A DNA stretch of 42,125 nucleotides from CAYPKG01 sp964411275 (GTDB taxonomy: Bacteria > Bacillota > Clostridia > Christensenellales > CAG-138), in assembly GCA_964411275.1 (NCBI GenBank), contig CAYPKG010000018.1:1-42125 (forward strand), written 5' to 3'. Below the pieces are notes generated by a model. It was given only the letters and a program-made list of their open reading frames with translations, was not told the DNA's origin and did no database searches. Positions 8,160 to 16,499 of this stretch are shown here, one piece after another; position 1 is the first letter of the stretch, and every line of letters starts with the position of its first letter. Position numbers and translations under genes: made by a program.

Positions 8160-9131
8160 TCAAGCTTTTGAGCGATGCCAGTTCCATGCCGTCTCGATCA
8201 TGGCAGCGGGATCGAGGTATTGGGGAGCCCAGCCAAGAACCTCCCGCGCCTTATCACCGCTGGCGATCAGCACCGCAGGATCACCGGTGCGGCGCGGGCC
8301 TTCCACCACGGGAATGGGCTGCCCGGTCACCGCCTTGGCCGCGTCGATGATCTCCCGGACGGAAAAGCCATGGCCGATGCCCAGGTTGAACGCGCTGCTT
8401 TCCCCGCCCGCCCGAAGGTATTGAAGCGCCAGCGTATGCCCGTCGATCAGGTCGCACACATGCACATAGTCCCGGATGCAGGTGCCGTCAGGCGTGGGAT
8501 AGTCCGTGCCGTAGATCGTGATGGCAGGGCGCTCCTTAAGCGCCGCTTGCAGCACGATGGGGATGAGATGGGTTTCCGGGTCGTGCGCTTCGCCGATGCT
8601 GCCGGAGGGATGCGACCCTGCCACGTTGAAATACCGGAGCGCGCAGTATTTGATGCCATAAGCGTTGTCGTACCAATGTAGCATTTTCTCCACCGCCAGC
8701 TTGCTTTCGCCATAGGGGTTTGTGGGGATCTGCGGGTCCGTCTCCAGAATGGGGGTCTTTTCCGGCTCCCCGTACGTGGCCGCGGTGGAGGAAAACACCA
8801 TGTACGGCACAGCGTGGGTGCGCATGGCCTCCAGTACATTGGCTGTGCCCATGATGTTGTTGATGAAATATTTCCCCGGCGTCAACACGCTTTCCCCGAC
8901 GAGGGAATATGCCGCAAAGTGGATCACAGCTTGGATATCCTCCCGGTGGAATACGGAGTTTACAAACGCCGCGTCTTTCAAATCCCCCTCGTAAAACGGC
9001 GCGCCGCCGAGAGCCTTTCGGTGGCCCTTGCTCAAATCGTCGATGACCACCACCGGCAGGCCCTGCTCCTGAAGCGCCAGTACGCAGTGGCTGCCGATGT
9101 AGCCCGCGCCGCCCGTTACCAGAATTGACAT
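8160..9131 (-). CDS. galE: UDP-glucose 4-epimerase
   Basis: A 323-residue cytoplasmic short-chain dehydrogenase-type enzyme that interconverts UDP-galactose and UDP-glucose with bound NAD, the last step of the Leloir pathway. The NAD fold begins at residue 7 with GGAGYIGSH. The conserved VIHFAA segment, the SSTAATYG segment and the catalytic YGESK (Tyr140, Lys144) are all present, as is the RYFNVAG stretch. Length is near the usual 330-340. The ATG at 9131 follows AAAGGAAA. It is the last gene of galK-galT-galE, 78 bases after galT. Confidence 0.96.
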   Translation of the reverse strand: MSILVTGGAGYIGSHCVLALQEQGLPVVVIDDLSKGHRKALGGAPFYEGDLKDAAFVNSVFHREDIQAVIHFAAYSLVGESVLTPGKYFINNIMGTANVLEAMRTHAVPYMVFSSTAATYGEPEKTPILETDPQIPTNPYGESKLAVEKMLHWYDNAYGIKYCALRYFNVAGSHPSGSIGEAHDPETHLIPIVLQAALKERPAITIYGTDYPTPDGTCIRDYVHVCDLIDGHTLALQYLRAGGESSAFNLGIGHGFSVREIIDAAKAVTGQPIPVVEGPRRTGDPAVLIASGDKAREVLGWAPQYLDPAAMIETAWNWHRSKA

Positions 9132-9209
9132 GTTGTTTTCCTTTCTCTTCAGGTGCCCTTGTACTAAACGGCTCCTGAACCAACCTGATGGTACTATTGT
9201 TCCAATTTT

Positions 9210-10196
9210 TTAAAGGGTACTAGCAAGCCATTTCTCATAGGCGGCTCTCAGTTCCTTTGCCTTGTCCTCCGGGCAATTGGGGTTGCAGAAGGCGCCTGCC
9301 CCGGTTTCGGAGGAGGCGAAAAACTGCTGCACCGTGGCGGAGCGCATAGGCGGCACGAATTCGATGTGGAAGTGGTACGCTTTATTAACGTCCGGGCAAT
9401 CGCCGTTCACCGGCGCGTTGTGCATGCACATCATGTACGGAAAGCTCGTGTCAAACAGGCTGTCGTACATCCCGGCCACGCCCCGGACGATCTCCCCCAG
9501 CCCGTCAAGCTCCGCTTTCGTCATCCTGCCGATGTCCGGCACATGCCGCCTGGCGGCCACATGCACGCCGTACGTCACCGGGGAATAGAAGGGCACATAT
9601 ACCACAAAATCCTCGCTCTTGAACAAAATTCTCCGCCCGTCCTTTTCCTCCGCCCCAAGGAGATCGCAAAACAGGCAGCGGCGGTTCTCTTTCCAATATT
9701 CAATAGCGGAGTCCAGCTCCTGCTCCAGCTTTTTCGGCAAGAACGAGTATCCGTAGGCCTGCCCATGGGGGTGGGGCATCGTCACGCCCACCGCTGTGCC
9801 CTTGTTTTCGAACAGGTACACATATTTGATGTTGGGGTCCGCCCGCATGTCGTCGAATGTCTCCCGCCACATCTGCGCCAGCCTGTGTACATGCGCGTCG
9901 TCCAGGTCTTTCACCGCGCCATGATGCTCCGGGGAATACAGCAGCACCTCGCAGCGGCCATACGCGGGCCTGGTCACGAATAGCGGATCGCTCATCACGT
10001 CGTCCGGCACAGGCGGCATCACCGACAGCGCCGGGAAATCGTTGGGGTACCGAAAAACATCATAACCCTCCTCCGGCACTTTCCCGGAGCCCACGCAAAA
10101 CGGGCACCAGTCCTTGGGCATCTGGGGCCGCGACTGCCGGTGGCTTGCCACCATCGTCCAGTCCTTCAAAATGGGATTCCATCGTAATTCCGCCAT
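9210..10196 (-). CDS. galT: Galactose-1-phosphate uridylyltransferase
   Basis: A 328-residue HIT-superfamily enzyme that exchanges UMP between UDP-glucose and galactose 1-phosphate. A zinc-binding CPFC pair is near residue 31. The active-site motif MPHPHGQAYGY carries the nucleophilic histidine of HPHGQ. A second half-domain repeats the fold, with HFHIEFVPP near the end. It sits between galK and galE. Translation initiation is odd: the ATG at 10196 is preceded by an A-rich stretch (AAGAAAAAAAGAAACC) without a proper Shine-Dalgarno, directly after a 14-bp perfect hairpin. Expression may depend on coupling or on RNA structure. Confidence 0.95.
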   Translation of the reverse strand: MAELRWNPILKDWTMVASHRQSRPQMPKDWCPFCVGSGKVPEEGYDVFRYPNDFPALSVMPPVPDDVMSDPLFVTRPAYGRCEVLLYSPEHHGAVKDLDDAHVHRLAQMWRETFDDMRADPNIKYVYLFENKGTAVGVTMPHPHGQAYGYSFLPKKLEQELDSAIEYWKENRRCLFCDLLGAEEKDGRRILFKSEDFVVYVPFYSPVTYGVHVAARRHVPDIGRMTKAELDGLGEIVRGVAGMYDSLFDTSFPYMMCMHNAPVNGDCPDVNKAYHFHIEFVPPMRSATVQQFFASSETGAGAFCNPNCPEDKAKELRAAYEKWLASTL

Positions 10197-10210
10197 GGTT
10201 TCTTTTTTTC

Positions 10211-10242
10211 TTGGAACCCTTTTTATACAAAAAGGGTTCCAA
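10211..10242. repeat. Perfect 14-bp hairpin just upstream of galT
   Basis: TTGGAACCCTTTTT (10211-10224) pairs with 10229-10242 across an ATAC loop. No T-tract follows outside the stem on either strand, so it is not a standard terminator. It ends 15 bases before the galT start in the mRNA. Confidence 0.7.
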
Positions 10243-10243
10243 G

Positions 10244-10395
10244 CCTCCTAAAAACTTAATGCTATAAATCTTTTATGAGTTTTTAGAGGGGGTATGGGGG
10301 AACCTTTTTTTCTGTTGTCATGGATGTTAGTCCATGACATCTATCCTTGATGGATGCCGAAATCTGTGATTTCGGCTAAAAAAAGGTTCCCCCAT
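10244..10395. repeat. Nested inverted repeats, cloverleaf-like, between galK and galT
   Basis: An outer perfect 18-bp stem pairs 10294-10311 with 10378-10395. Inside it are three hairpins: 10316-10324 with 10331-10339 (9 bp, loop TGTTAG), a weak 4-bp hairpin at 10343-10355, and 10356-10364 with 10368-10376 (9 bp, loop TGT). Beside it, CTAAAAACT (10248-10256) pairs with AGTTTTTAG (10278-10286). The element begins eight bases after the galK stop. It is not a tRNA: there are no conserved T-loop bases and the arm sizes are wrong. Confidence 0.7.
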
Positions 10396-10402
10396 CGTTC
10401 CC

Positions 10403-11665
10403 CTACAGTAACCGTATGCCACCCTGCTTGCGGATAGAGAGGGTGTAGCAGCTGCCGGGACCGAACAGGCTTTCCATGCCCGCGCGGTAGGCAGGCAATC
10501 CCTCGTCCGGCACGATTGCCTGGATGGTTCCGGCAAACCCACCGCCGTGCACCCGGGTAGCCCCCCGGCCCATGAGAAGATACTCGCTCATGCACAGGGC
10601 GGCGGCCATGGGCTGCTCTTCAACCGCGCCTTCCACAGATATATTTTGCAGGTATTGATAGGAAGAGCGGCCGCTTTCGTTCATCAGCTCGAGAAACCGG
10701 GAGAACTCCCCCGCTTTGAGCGCCTGCGCCTGCTGCGCGGCCCGGTCGTTCTCCGCCATGAAATGCATGGCCCGCAAGAATGCCCGGTCACCGCATGCCT
10801 CGCGAAGAGCGGCGGCATTTTTCACGATCTCTTCCGGCGGAACCTCCCGGAGCACGGACTTGCCGAAGAACCCGGCCACCCGCCTCATCTCCTCAGGGAT
10901 AGCGGCATAGGCGGCGGTCAGGTCCTGATGGTCGGCCTTGGTGTCCACGATACACAGGGTATGCCCGGTTTTGGACAAGTCGAAGGGGATGGCTTCCACA
11001 ATGGGGTTGCCATTGTCCTGAAAATCGATGGCCACAAACCCGCCCGTGGCGCTGGCCATCTGATCCATCAGCCCGCAGGGCTTGCCGAAATATACATTTT
11101 CCGCGTATTGGCTCATAATCGCCGCCCGGGTGGGGCTTAGGCGGCCCTCATTGTACAGATGGTCGAATATGCAAGCGGTCAATACCTCGAACGCGGCGCT
11201 GGAGGAAAGCCCGGATCCCTTGAGCACGTCGGAAGTCACATACGCGTAAAATCCGCCCGTCCGGTAGCCCGCGTCCTGCATGGCGGCGGCAATCCCCCGA
11301 ACCAGCGCGGCGGAGGTGCCGATCTCGTCTGGATGGGGCGTGAGATCGTTTAGCGACATGCGAAGCATGGGAAAGCCCTCGCTTAACAGCTCCACCTGCC
11401 CATCATCCGCGGCGGTTGCCACCGCGATCATATCAAGGCTCACCGCCCCCGCCAGCACCCGGCCATTGTTATGGTCGGTATGATTGCCGCCGATCTCCGT
11501 GCGCCCGGGCGCGGATAACACCATCATGCCCTCCCGCTCCCCAAACAGGCCGGTGAACATAGCTATGGCTTGCTGACAGCGGTTTTTTGCCGGTTCCAGC
11601 CCGGGATATACCTCCCGCAATCGATCGTCAAACCCGCCTTGCAACAATTCATCTATCATTCGCAT
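10403..11665 (-). CDS. galK: Galactokinase
   Basis: A 420-residue GHMP-family kinase that phosphorylates galactose, the entry step of the Leloir pathway. The sugar-binding signature appears as APGRTEIGGNHTDHNNG, the ATP-binding motif as KGSGLSSSAAFEVL, and the C-terminal motif as HGGGFAGTIQAIV. The frame extends upstream to 11740, but the ATG at 11665 has AGGAGG nine bases before it and gives a normal length. It is the first gene of galKTE and is divergent from an AraC-type regulator 133 bases away, which probably controls the operon. Confidence 0.95.
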   Translation of the reverse strand: MRMIDELLQGGFDDRLREVYPGLEPAKNRCQQAIAMFTGLFGEREGMMVLSAPGRTEIGGNHTDHNNGRVLAGAVSLDMIAVATAADDGQVELLSEGFPMLRMSLNDLTPHPDEIGTSAALVRGIAAAMQDAGYRTGGFYAYVTSDVLKGSGLSSSAAFEVLTACIFDHLYNEGRLSPTRAAIMSQYAENVYFGKPCGLMDQMASATGGFVAIDFQDNGNPIVEAIPFDLSKTGHTLCIVDTKADHQDLTAAYAAIPEEMRRVAGFFGKSVLREVPPEEIVKNAAALREACGDRAFLRAMHFMAENDRAAQQAQALKAGEFSRFLELMNESGRSSYQYLQNISVEGAVEEQPMAAALCMSEYLLMGRGATRVHGGGFAGTIQAIVPDEGLPAYRAGMESLFGPGSCYTLSIRKQGGIRLL

Positions 11666-11798
11666 CAGGCCACGCCTCCTCTTTCCTTCATGATACACTG
11701 CTCCCATCCGGGTTTCCATCAAAAAATGGTTCATCTTCATGGATTTTTGTTGCGTTTTATGCTACATTGCGCTACGCTCATATATAGGAGGGATCCGT

Positions 11799-12629
11799 AT
11801 GAGCGAGGACGGTTTCAAACAATCCTATAAGGATACCCGCAAAGCAATGTCTTCCTTATCCGTTTACAACAGCGGGCGGCAGAAATGCGCGCCGGGGTAT
11901 GCCTGGGGCCCGGCGGTGCGGGATCATTATCTTTTGCATTATGTTGCGTCCGGCCATGGCGAATATACCACCGGCGGACAAACCTGGCGGCTGGGCCCAG
12001 GTGACGCGTTTCTGGCGTTTGCGCAAACCCTCATCCAGTATCAGGCGGACGCGCAACAGCCCTGGACCTACCACTGGGTGGGGTTTATGGGGGCGGACGC
12101 CCCGCATTTGATCGCGGCCACGGCCTTTACCCCGGAAAATCCGGTGCTCTATGGCCTTGACAGGCGCTTTCCTGTGGAGGCCCGGCTCAGGGCGATCTAC
12201 GACCGGCGGGGCCCGGGAATTTGCCACGCAACAGGTATGACCGGGGAGTTGTATCTGCTCTTAAGCGAGCTCATCCGGCATGTCCCTGCCGCAATTCAGC
12301 CGCGCTCCCAGCAGCAGGCATATTATGAGGTTGCCATGGACTACATCGGCGCAAATTATATGACGGACATCTCCATCCCGGCGCTTGCCAAGCACGTGGG
12401 CCTCAGCAGGAGCCAGCTGTTTCGCGTGTTTCAATCGGTATCGGGGCAATCCCCCAGCGCGTACCTCACTAAACGGCGCATGGCGGCTTCGCTGCCGCTG
12501 TTAAAGGACAAAACCCTCACCGTTTCCCAGGTGGCAGCCTCTGTGGGATATCCCGACCCCCTGTATTTTTCCCGGGTGTTTCGCGAAAACATGGGGATTT
12601 CCCCAAGCCGGTGGCGAGAATTGAATTAG
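11799..12629 (+). CDS. AraC-family transcriptional regulator (probable gal operon regulator)
   Basis: A 276-residue protein with an N-terminal cupin-type sugar-sensing domain (VASGHGEYTTGGQTWRLGPG then DAFL) and two helix-turn-helix motifs in the last 100 residues (ALAKHVGLSRSQLFRVFQ, and TVSQVAASVGYPDPLYFSRV with the family ending GISPSRWRE). This is the MsmR/RafR-like architecture that usually activates sugar-use genes when an alpha- or beta-galactoside is present. Divergence from galK makes galKTE its likely target; that is inference. The ATG at 11799 follows AGGAGGG. A longer frame back to 11739 has no ribosome binding site. Confidence 0.9.
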   Translation: MSEDGFKQSYKDTRKAMSSLSVYNSGRQKCAPGYAWGPAVRDHYLLHYVASGHGEYTTGGQTWRLGPGDAFLAFAQTLIQYQADAQQPWTYHWVGFMGADAPHLIAATAFTPENPVLYGLDRRFPVEARLRAIYDRRGPGICHATGMTGELYLLLSELIRHVPAAIQPRSQQQAYYEVAMDYIGANYMTDISIPALAKHVGLSRSQLFRVFQSVSGQSPSAYLTKRRMAASLPLLKDKTLTVSQVAASVGYPDPLYFSRVFRENMGISPSRWRELN

Positions 12630-12668
12630 GTATTTTGGTAGAACTCTACGGAATATAGGGAGGTAGTT

Positions 12669-14105
12669 ATGAAACAACACACCCGATCCTTTCTTTCCCT
12701 GCTGCTGGCTTTCTGCTGCCTGTGGGCTTGTTCCCCCGCCAAGGCGGCGCAGGACAGCAGCGTCTACACCGCGCCGGGCGGGCTGATGCTGAGAGTCCCC
12801 TGGGATTGGACGGTGGTCACCCGGGACATGGCAGCGGATGATCCCGCCTTTGCGAAATATGGAACGGCGAAGGAAGGCTTGTTTTCCTATGATAGCAACA
12901 TACTTGCCGGAAGAAAAGGCGACGTGCATTTTTTCCTGCAGTATTCTAATGACGGTGTAGGGCCCCTTTCCCCGGAGGAGTTCCGATTGTTTGCGCAAGA
13001 AGAAGGCGAATTTGTTGAGGGGGGCGCGTTCCCCTATTTGTTTATGGAGGAGATGGATGATCTCGGTTACGAACATCAGCTATCCTGTACCGCCATATGC
13101 GGCACCTATGTGTATATTTTTACGCTGATAAAATTCGCTGAAATCACCGACGGCGAACGGGCGGACTTTCTTTCCATTTGGGACACCCGGCATCTTGCGG
13201 AGCAACCCGATGCCGCACAGGTAGCCCCGCTGGAAAAAGCTACAGCGTATCATTTCGCCCAGGGGCCTACGGCAATCGAGATGCCGAAGGGCTGGATGAT
13301 GCTTGACGAGTCTGTGCCGGAAGAAGCTTTTTATGTTCATGGGTTTGTCAAAAGCAGGGTGTTCTCAAAGGAAAAAGGGCGTCTGATCGCCATCAAATCG
13401 TATGATATGTATATGTCATTTACCCTGGATCCCAATGAAGTTTTTACGAAAAACTTCAATGAATGCACCGTGGAACAGTTGGAGCAGTATGCAAACGGCG
13501 TCTCTTCCAAGATGGAAAACGTCACAGACATGTCCATTTCCATCCTGAGGGATAGGCAGGATTTCCCCTATACCTTATCCAGTTTCGTGGAGAATGGCGA
13601 TACATATTGGTATATCTATACCACCGCCGCCCTTGACACCACGGCCATGCTTGCGCTTTCGTCCTACGGCGCCCCCGCCACACAGGAAGAGCTTATGGAC
13701 TTTACCGCCGCGTGGCGCAGCCTGAGCATTGGCGGCGGCTCGGCCCAAGCAGCCGCAGACCAGGAGCAGGCCGGGAATGGGTCACAGCCTCTCGCCATAG
13801 CAGCGCCCGCTGACAATATGCAAACCCCTGTTCAAGCCGCCACGCAGGCAAATCAGCAGCGCGGGAATTTTTACAGCTTCGTGCTGCTGGGGTTGATGGC
13901 GCTGGCGTTCTTTGTGATCTATCTCAAGACAAGAGGCGGGGGTGATGAAGTGCAGCCGCAAACCACAATCCCCGGGAACCCCGCCCCGGCGGAACCGGTG
14001 GGTGCAGCGCCCCTCGCCGCACCGGATCATATGTTTTGCGCGTATTGCGGAAAGGCCATCCTTTCCGACAGCCGGTTTTGCAAGTATTGCGGGAAGGAAC
14101 AGTAG
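12669..14105 (+). CDS. Exported membrane protein with C-terminal cytoplasmic zinc ribbon
   Basis: A 478-residue protein with no family I can name. It has a signal peptide (MKQHTRSFLSLLLAFCCLWACSP, possibly a lipoprotein Cys) and a large extracytoplasmic region containing two similar-looking parts that each begin with a hydrophobic-aromatic segment (PGGLMLRVPWDWTVV near residue 36 and PTAIEMPKGWMM near 200). A low-complexity Ala/Gln linker and one transmembrane helix (FVLLGLMALAFFVIYL, about 400-420) follow. The tail ends in a double-CxxC zinc ribbon (CAYCGK then CKYCGK). The two outer parts may be a repeated domain. AGGGAGG precedes the ATG. It stands alone downstream of the AraC gene, and function is unknown. 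Confidence 0.8.
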   Translation: MKQHTRSFLSLLLAFCCLWACSPAKAAQDSSVYTAPGGLMLRVPWDWTVVTRDMAADDPAFAKYGTAKEGLFSYDSNILAGRKGDVHFFLQYSNDGVGPLSPEEFRLFAQEEGEFVEGGAFPYLFMEEMDDLGYEHQLSCTAICGTYVYIFTLIKFAEITDGERADFLSIWDTRHLAEQPDAAQVAPLEKATAYHFAQGPTAIEMPKGWMMLDESVPEEAFYVHGFVKSRVFSKEKGRLIAIKSYDMYMSFTLDPNEVFTKNFNECTVEQLEQYANGVSSKMENVTDMSISILRDRQDFPYTLSSFVENGDTYWYIYTTAALDTTAMLALSSYGAPATQEELMDFTAAWRSLSIGGGSAQAAADQEQAGNGSQPLAIAAPADNMQTPVQAATQANQQRGNFYSFVLLGLMALAFFVIYLKTRGGGDEVQPQTTIPGNPAPAEPVGAAPLAAPDHMFCAYCGKAILSDSRFCKYCGKEQ

Positions 14106-14122
14106 CGCTGGGTGGCGGCGTG

Positions 14123-14152
14123 TAAAAAACCGCCCGGCGAAACCGCCGGGCG
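14123..14152 (-). terminator. Intrinsic terminator downstream of rnfB
   Basis: A perfect 9-bp stem (14131-14139 with 14144-14152) with a four-base loop is followed on the minus strand by G and T6. It lies about 280 bases beyond the rnfB stop. On the plus strand it has no T-tract. Confidence 0.65.
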
Positions 14153-14365
14153 TCAGACTATCAACAAAGTATGTGGCAAAATGCTCCGCCATTTTGCCTC
14201 TAAGAAAAATGCAAGGCCAGGAATAAAATCCATCAAAATCAGCGGCGCACCCCAGGGTGCCCTCTCTTGCCGCGTTGCGGCAATTCACCTTGTGTACGGT
14301 GATTTTGATCCCTTGCATGGAGCAAGGCCGACAGACGATGCAATCGTCCGAGGTCGCAGCTGCAT

Positions 14366-14415
14366 GGAAACCCACCGCAGTGACCCCATCGACAAAGCCA
14401 AGGCTTTGTCGATGG
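14366..14415 (-). repeat. Dispersed palindromic 3'-end element, copy A
   Basis: On the minus strand a 14-bp stem (CCATCGACAAAGCC with GGCTTTGTCGATGG, 14386-14415) is followed by GGTCACTGCGGTGGGTTT. The same hairpin plus flank occurs at 19920-19970 with paired base changes that keep the stem. It lies 20 bases after the rnfB stop. Confidence 0.65.
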
Positions 14416-14435
14416 CTGAGTATTTCGATATTCGC

Positions 14436-15233
14436 TTAGTCCAGCGTAATGCACTTGCAGGGACAGACCTCCGCGCATTTGCCGCAACGGGTGCATTTTT
14501 CGGGATCGATCTTCGCAAAGCCGTTCTCCACATGGATGGCGTCAAACTCGCACTCCTTCACGCAGCGCTTGCAGGCGATACACGCCCTTGCGCAGGCCGC
14601 CCGCGCTTCCTTCGCAGAGTCCGCGTTCCGGCAGCGTACCACCACGTTGGCGCTTTCGGGCAGGAGGCTGATGACATCCCGGGGGCATGCCTTGACGCAA
14701 GCGCCGCAGCCGGTGCAGAGGCTTTCGTCGATGACGGCAATCCCATTTTCCATCTTGATCGCGCCAAACGCGCAATGCTCCGCGCAATCCCCAAGCCCCA
14801 GGCAGGCATACCGGCACAGCTTCGGGCCGCCGGCAAGGCTTGCGGCAACGGCGCAGCTGTGATATCCGTCATACTCATAGCGTTCCTTAGCCACATCCGG
14901 CGTGCCCTGGCAAACGACCCGGGCAACATTGCGCTCGGCCGTTGCGTCCACCGTAAGGCCCATTATCTCGCCGATGGCCTTCGCGGACGCCGCGCCGCCC
15001 GGCGGGCAGCCGTTGGGAGAGGCTTCTCCCCGGACCACCGCTTCGGCAAACGCGTCACAACCCGCGTATCCGCAGGCGCCGCAGTTGGCGCCGCCCAGGA
15101 CTTCACGCACCTGATCCACACGGGGATCGGTTTCCACCTTGAACAGCTTATCGGCAAGCGTCAGCACGAGGCCAAACACGAGCCCGATCACGCCTAAGAC
15201 CAGGAGCGCCAGTAAAATAGGTACTACATTCAT
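14436..15233 (-). CDS. rnfB: Rnf complex iron-sulfur subunit RnfB
   Basis: A 265-residue ferredoxin-accepting subunit of the membrane Rnf complex (ferredoxin:NAD+ oxidoreductase, ion-pumping). One N-terminal membrane helix is followed by the RnfB cluster motif C51GACGYAGC59 ... C76. Further CxxCxxC motifs follow (a CTGCGACVKACP type, CIACKRCVKEC, and CTRCGKCAEVCP), enough for several [4Fe-4S] clusters. The ATG at 15233 follows AGGAGGAG, 13 bases after rnfA. It is the last gene of rnfCDEAB. Confidence 0.95.
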   Translation of the reverse strand: MNVVPILLALLVLGVIGLVFGLVLTLADKLFKVETDPRVDQVREVLGGANCGACGYAGCDAFAEAVVRGEASPNGCPPGGAASAKAIGEIMGLTVDATAERNVARVVCQGTPDVAKERYEYDGYHSCAVAASLAGGPKLCRYACLGLGDCAEHCAFGAIKMENGIAVIDESLCTGCGACVKACPRDVISLLPESANVVVRCRNADSAKEARAACARACIACKRCVKECEFDAIHVENGFAKIDPEKCTRCGKCAEVCPCKCITLD

Positions 15234-15246
15234 ACTTTCGCTCCTC

Positions 15247-15858
15247 CTAGCTCTTCACAATTCCGACGAAGCCCATAAACGCCACGCTCATCAGTCCGGC
15301 GATTACAAGGCCGGAGGCGAAGCCCTTCATGCTTTCGGGAATGCTTGCAGTCTCCAGCCGCTCCCTGACGCCCGCCATCAAAACGATGGCAAGAAGGAAG
15401 CCCAGCGCGCCGAACGTGCCGTTCAGGACGCTGTAGAGGAGGTCGTACTGCTCAGAAACGTTCAATACCGTGACGCCCAGCACTGCGCAGTTGGTGGTAA
15501 TCAGCGGCAGGTAAATGCCCAGCGCCTTATACAGGCTTGGGCTGCTTTTTTTCAAGAACATCTCCACGAACTGCACCAGGCTGGCGATGATCAGGATAAA
15601 GCTGATGGTGTCCAGGTATTTTAGGTTGAGTGGCACCAGTATCCAGTGATACGCCACCCAGGTAAACAGGCTTGCTATTGCCATAACAAATGTCACGGCC
15701 ATGCCCATGCCCACGGCGGTCTCGACCTTGTTGGATACGCCCAGGAACGGGCAGCAGCCCAAAAAACGGGAGAATATAAAGTTGTTGGAGAGCACGCAGC
15801 TGACCATAAACAACAGGATCTTGGCAATACCGGTGGCGTCGCTTAAACTTAACGTCAT
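15247..15858 (-). CDS. rnfA: Rnf complex membrane subunit RnfA
   Basis: A 203-residue six-helix membrane subunit. RnfA and RnfE are homologous, inverted-topology proteins that form the ion-translocating core and hold a membrane [2Fe-2S] cluster through conserved cysteines. Visible here are SNNFIFSRFLGCCPFLGVSN near the N-terminus and LITTNCAVLG in the middle, with the conserved cysteines. Its ATG overlaps the rnfE stop as ATGA, with AGGGGAGG inside the end of rnfE. Confidence 0.95.
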   Translation of the reverse strand: MTLSLSDATGIAKILLFMVSCVLSNNFIFSRFLGCCPFLGVSNKVETAVGMGMAVTFVMAIASLFTWVAYHWILVPLNLKYLDTISFILIIASLVQFVEMFLKKSSPSLYKALGIYLPLITTNCAVLGVTVLNVSEQYDLLYSVLNGTFGALGFLLAIVLMAGVRERLETASIPESMKGFASGLVIAGLMSVAFMGFVGIVKS

Positions 15859-16499
15859 GCTTCTACGCCTCCCCTCTCAACCTTCTGCCTCTTTTTGTTT
15901 TCCACTTTGTTCATGACATAGTTCATCAGTCCCAGCATCAGCCCGAACGTGATGAACCCGCCGGGGGCCATGCTGATGAGCAGCATGGGCTCGTAGCTTG
16001 CACCCAGGATGTTGAAGCCGAAGATGCCGCCGGTGCCGATCAGCTCACGGAAGCAGCCCATGGCGGTAATGGCAAGGGTAAAGCCAAGGCCCATGCCAAG
16101 GCCATCCACCACGGACGCCATCGGCCCGTTTTTGCTGGCAAAGGCTTCCGCCCGGGCCAGTATGATGCAGTTGACCACGATGAGCGGGATGAACATGCCC
16201 AGGCTCTCATAGAGGCTCGACACGAACGCCTGCATAAACATCTGCACCATGGTCACGAAAGTGCAGATCACCACCACGAAGACGGGGATACGAACCTTAT
16301 CGGGAACAAAATTCCGCAAAAGTGAAATCACCAGATTGGAGCCGACCAGCACAAACGTGGCCGCCGCGCCCATGCCGATGCCGTTCATGGCGCTGGTGGT
16401 GACAGCCAGCGTCGGGCAGGTTCCCAGCACCAGACGGAACGTGGGGTTCTCCGTGATGATGCCGTTCATGAATACGCTGGAGAGTTTGTTTTTAGGCAT
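15855..16499 (-). CDS. rnfE: Rnf complex membrane subunit RnfE
   Basis: A 214-residue six-helix membrane protein, partner of RnfA. It has the typical LVLGTCPTLAVTTSAMNG motif, IPLIVVNCIILARAEAFAS in the middle (the equivalent cysteine) and a GGFITFGLMLG end. Its start overlaps the end of rnfD by eight bases, and GGAGGTGA inside rnfD is its ribosome binding site. In the classical order rnfCDGEAB, rnfG would lie between rnfD and rnfE; the overlap leaves no room for it. Confidence 0.95.
   Translation of the reverse strand: MPKNKLSSVFMNGIITENPTFRLVLGTCPTLAVTTSAMNGIGMGAAATFVLVGSNLVISLLRNFVPDKVRIPVFVVVICTFVTMVQMFMQAFVSSLYESLGMFIPLIVVNCIILARAEAFASKNGPMASVVDGLGMGLGFTLAITAMGCFRELIGTGGIFGFNILGASYEPMLLISMAPGGFITFGLMLGLMNYVMNKVENKKRQKVERGGVEA

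Larger units (their letters stand above)
14106..14435. other. Intergenic region rich in hairpins, 330 bases
   Basis: No coding sequence is supported here. It holds the rnf-side terminator hairpin (14123-14152), short hairpins at about 14267-14283 (TTGCCGC/GCGGCAA) and 14313-14329 (CCTTGC/GCAAGG), and a dispersed palindromic element at 14366-14415. Genes on both sides converge on it. Confidence 0.6.

Noticed and set aside
10294..10395. Cloverleaf resembling a tRNA
   Set aside because: The 18-bp closing stem, missing T-loop and anticodon-loop bases and wrong arm sizes rule out a tRNA.
14112..15197. Long plus-strand frame opposite rnfB
   Set aside because: Shadow frame; begins inside a hairpin-rich gap and has no recognisable motif.
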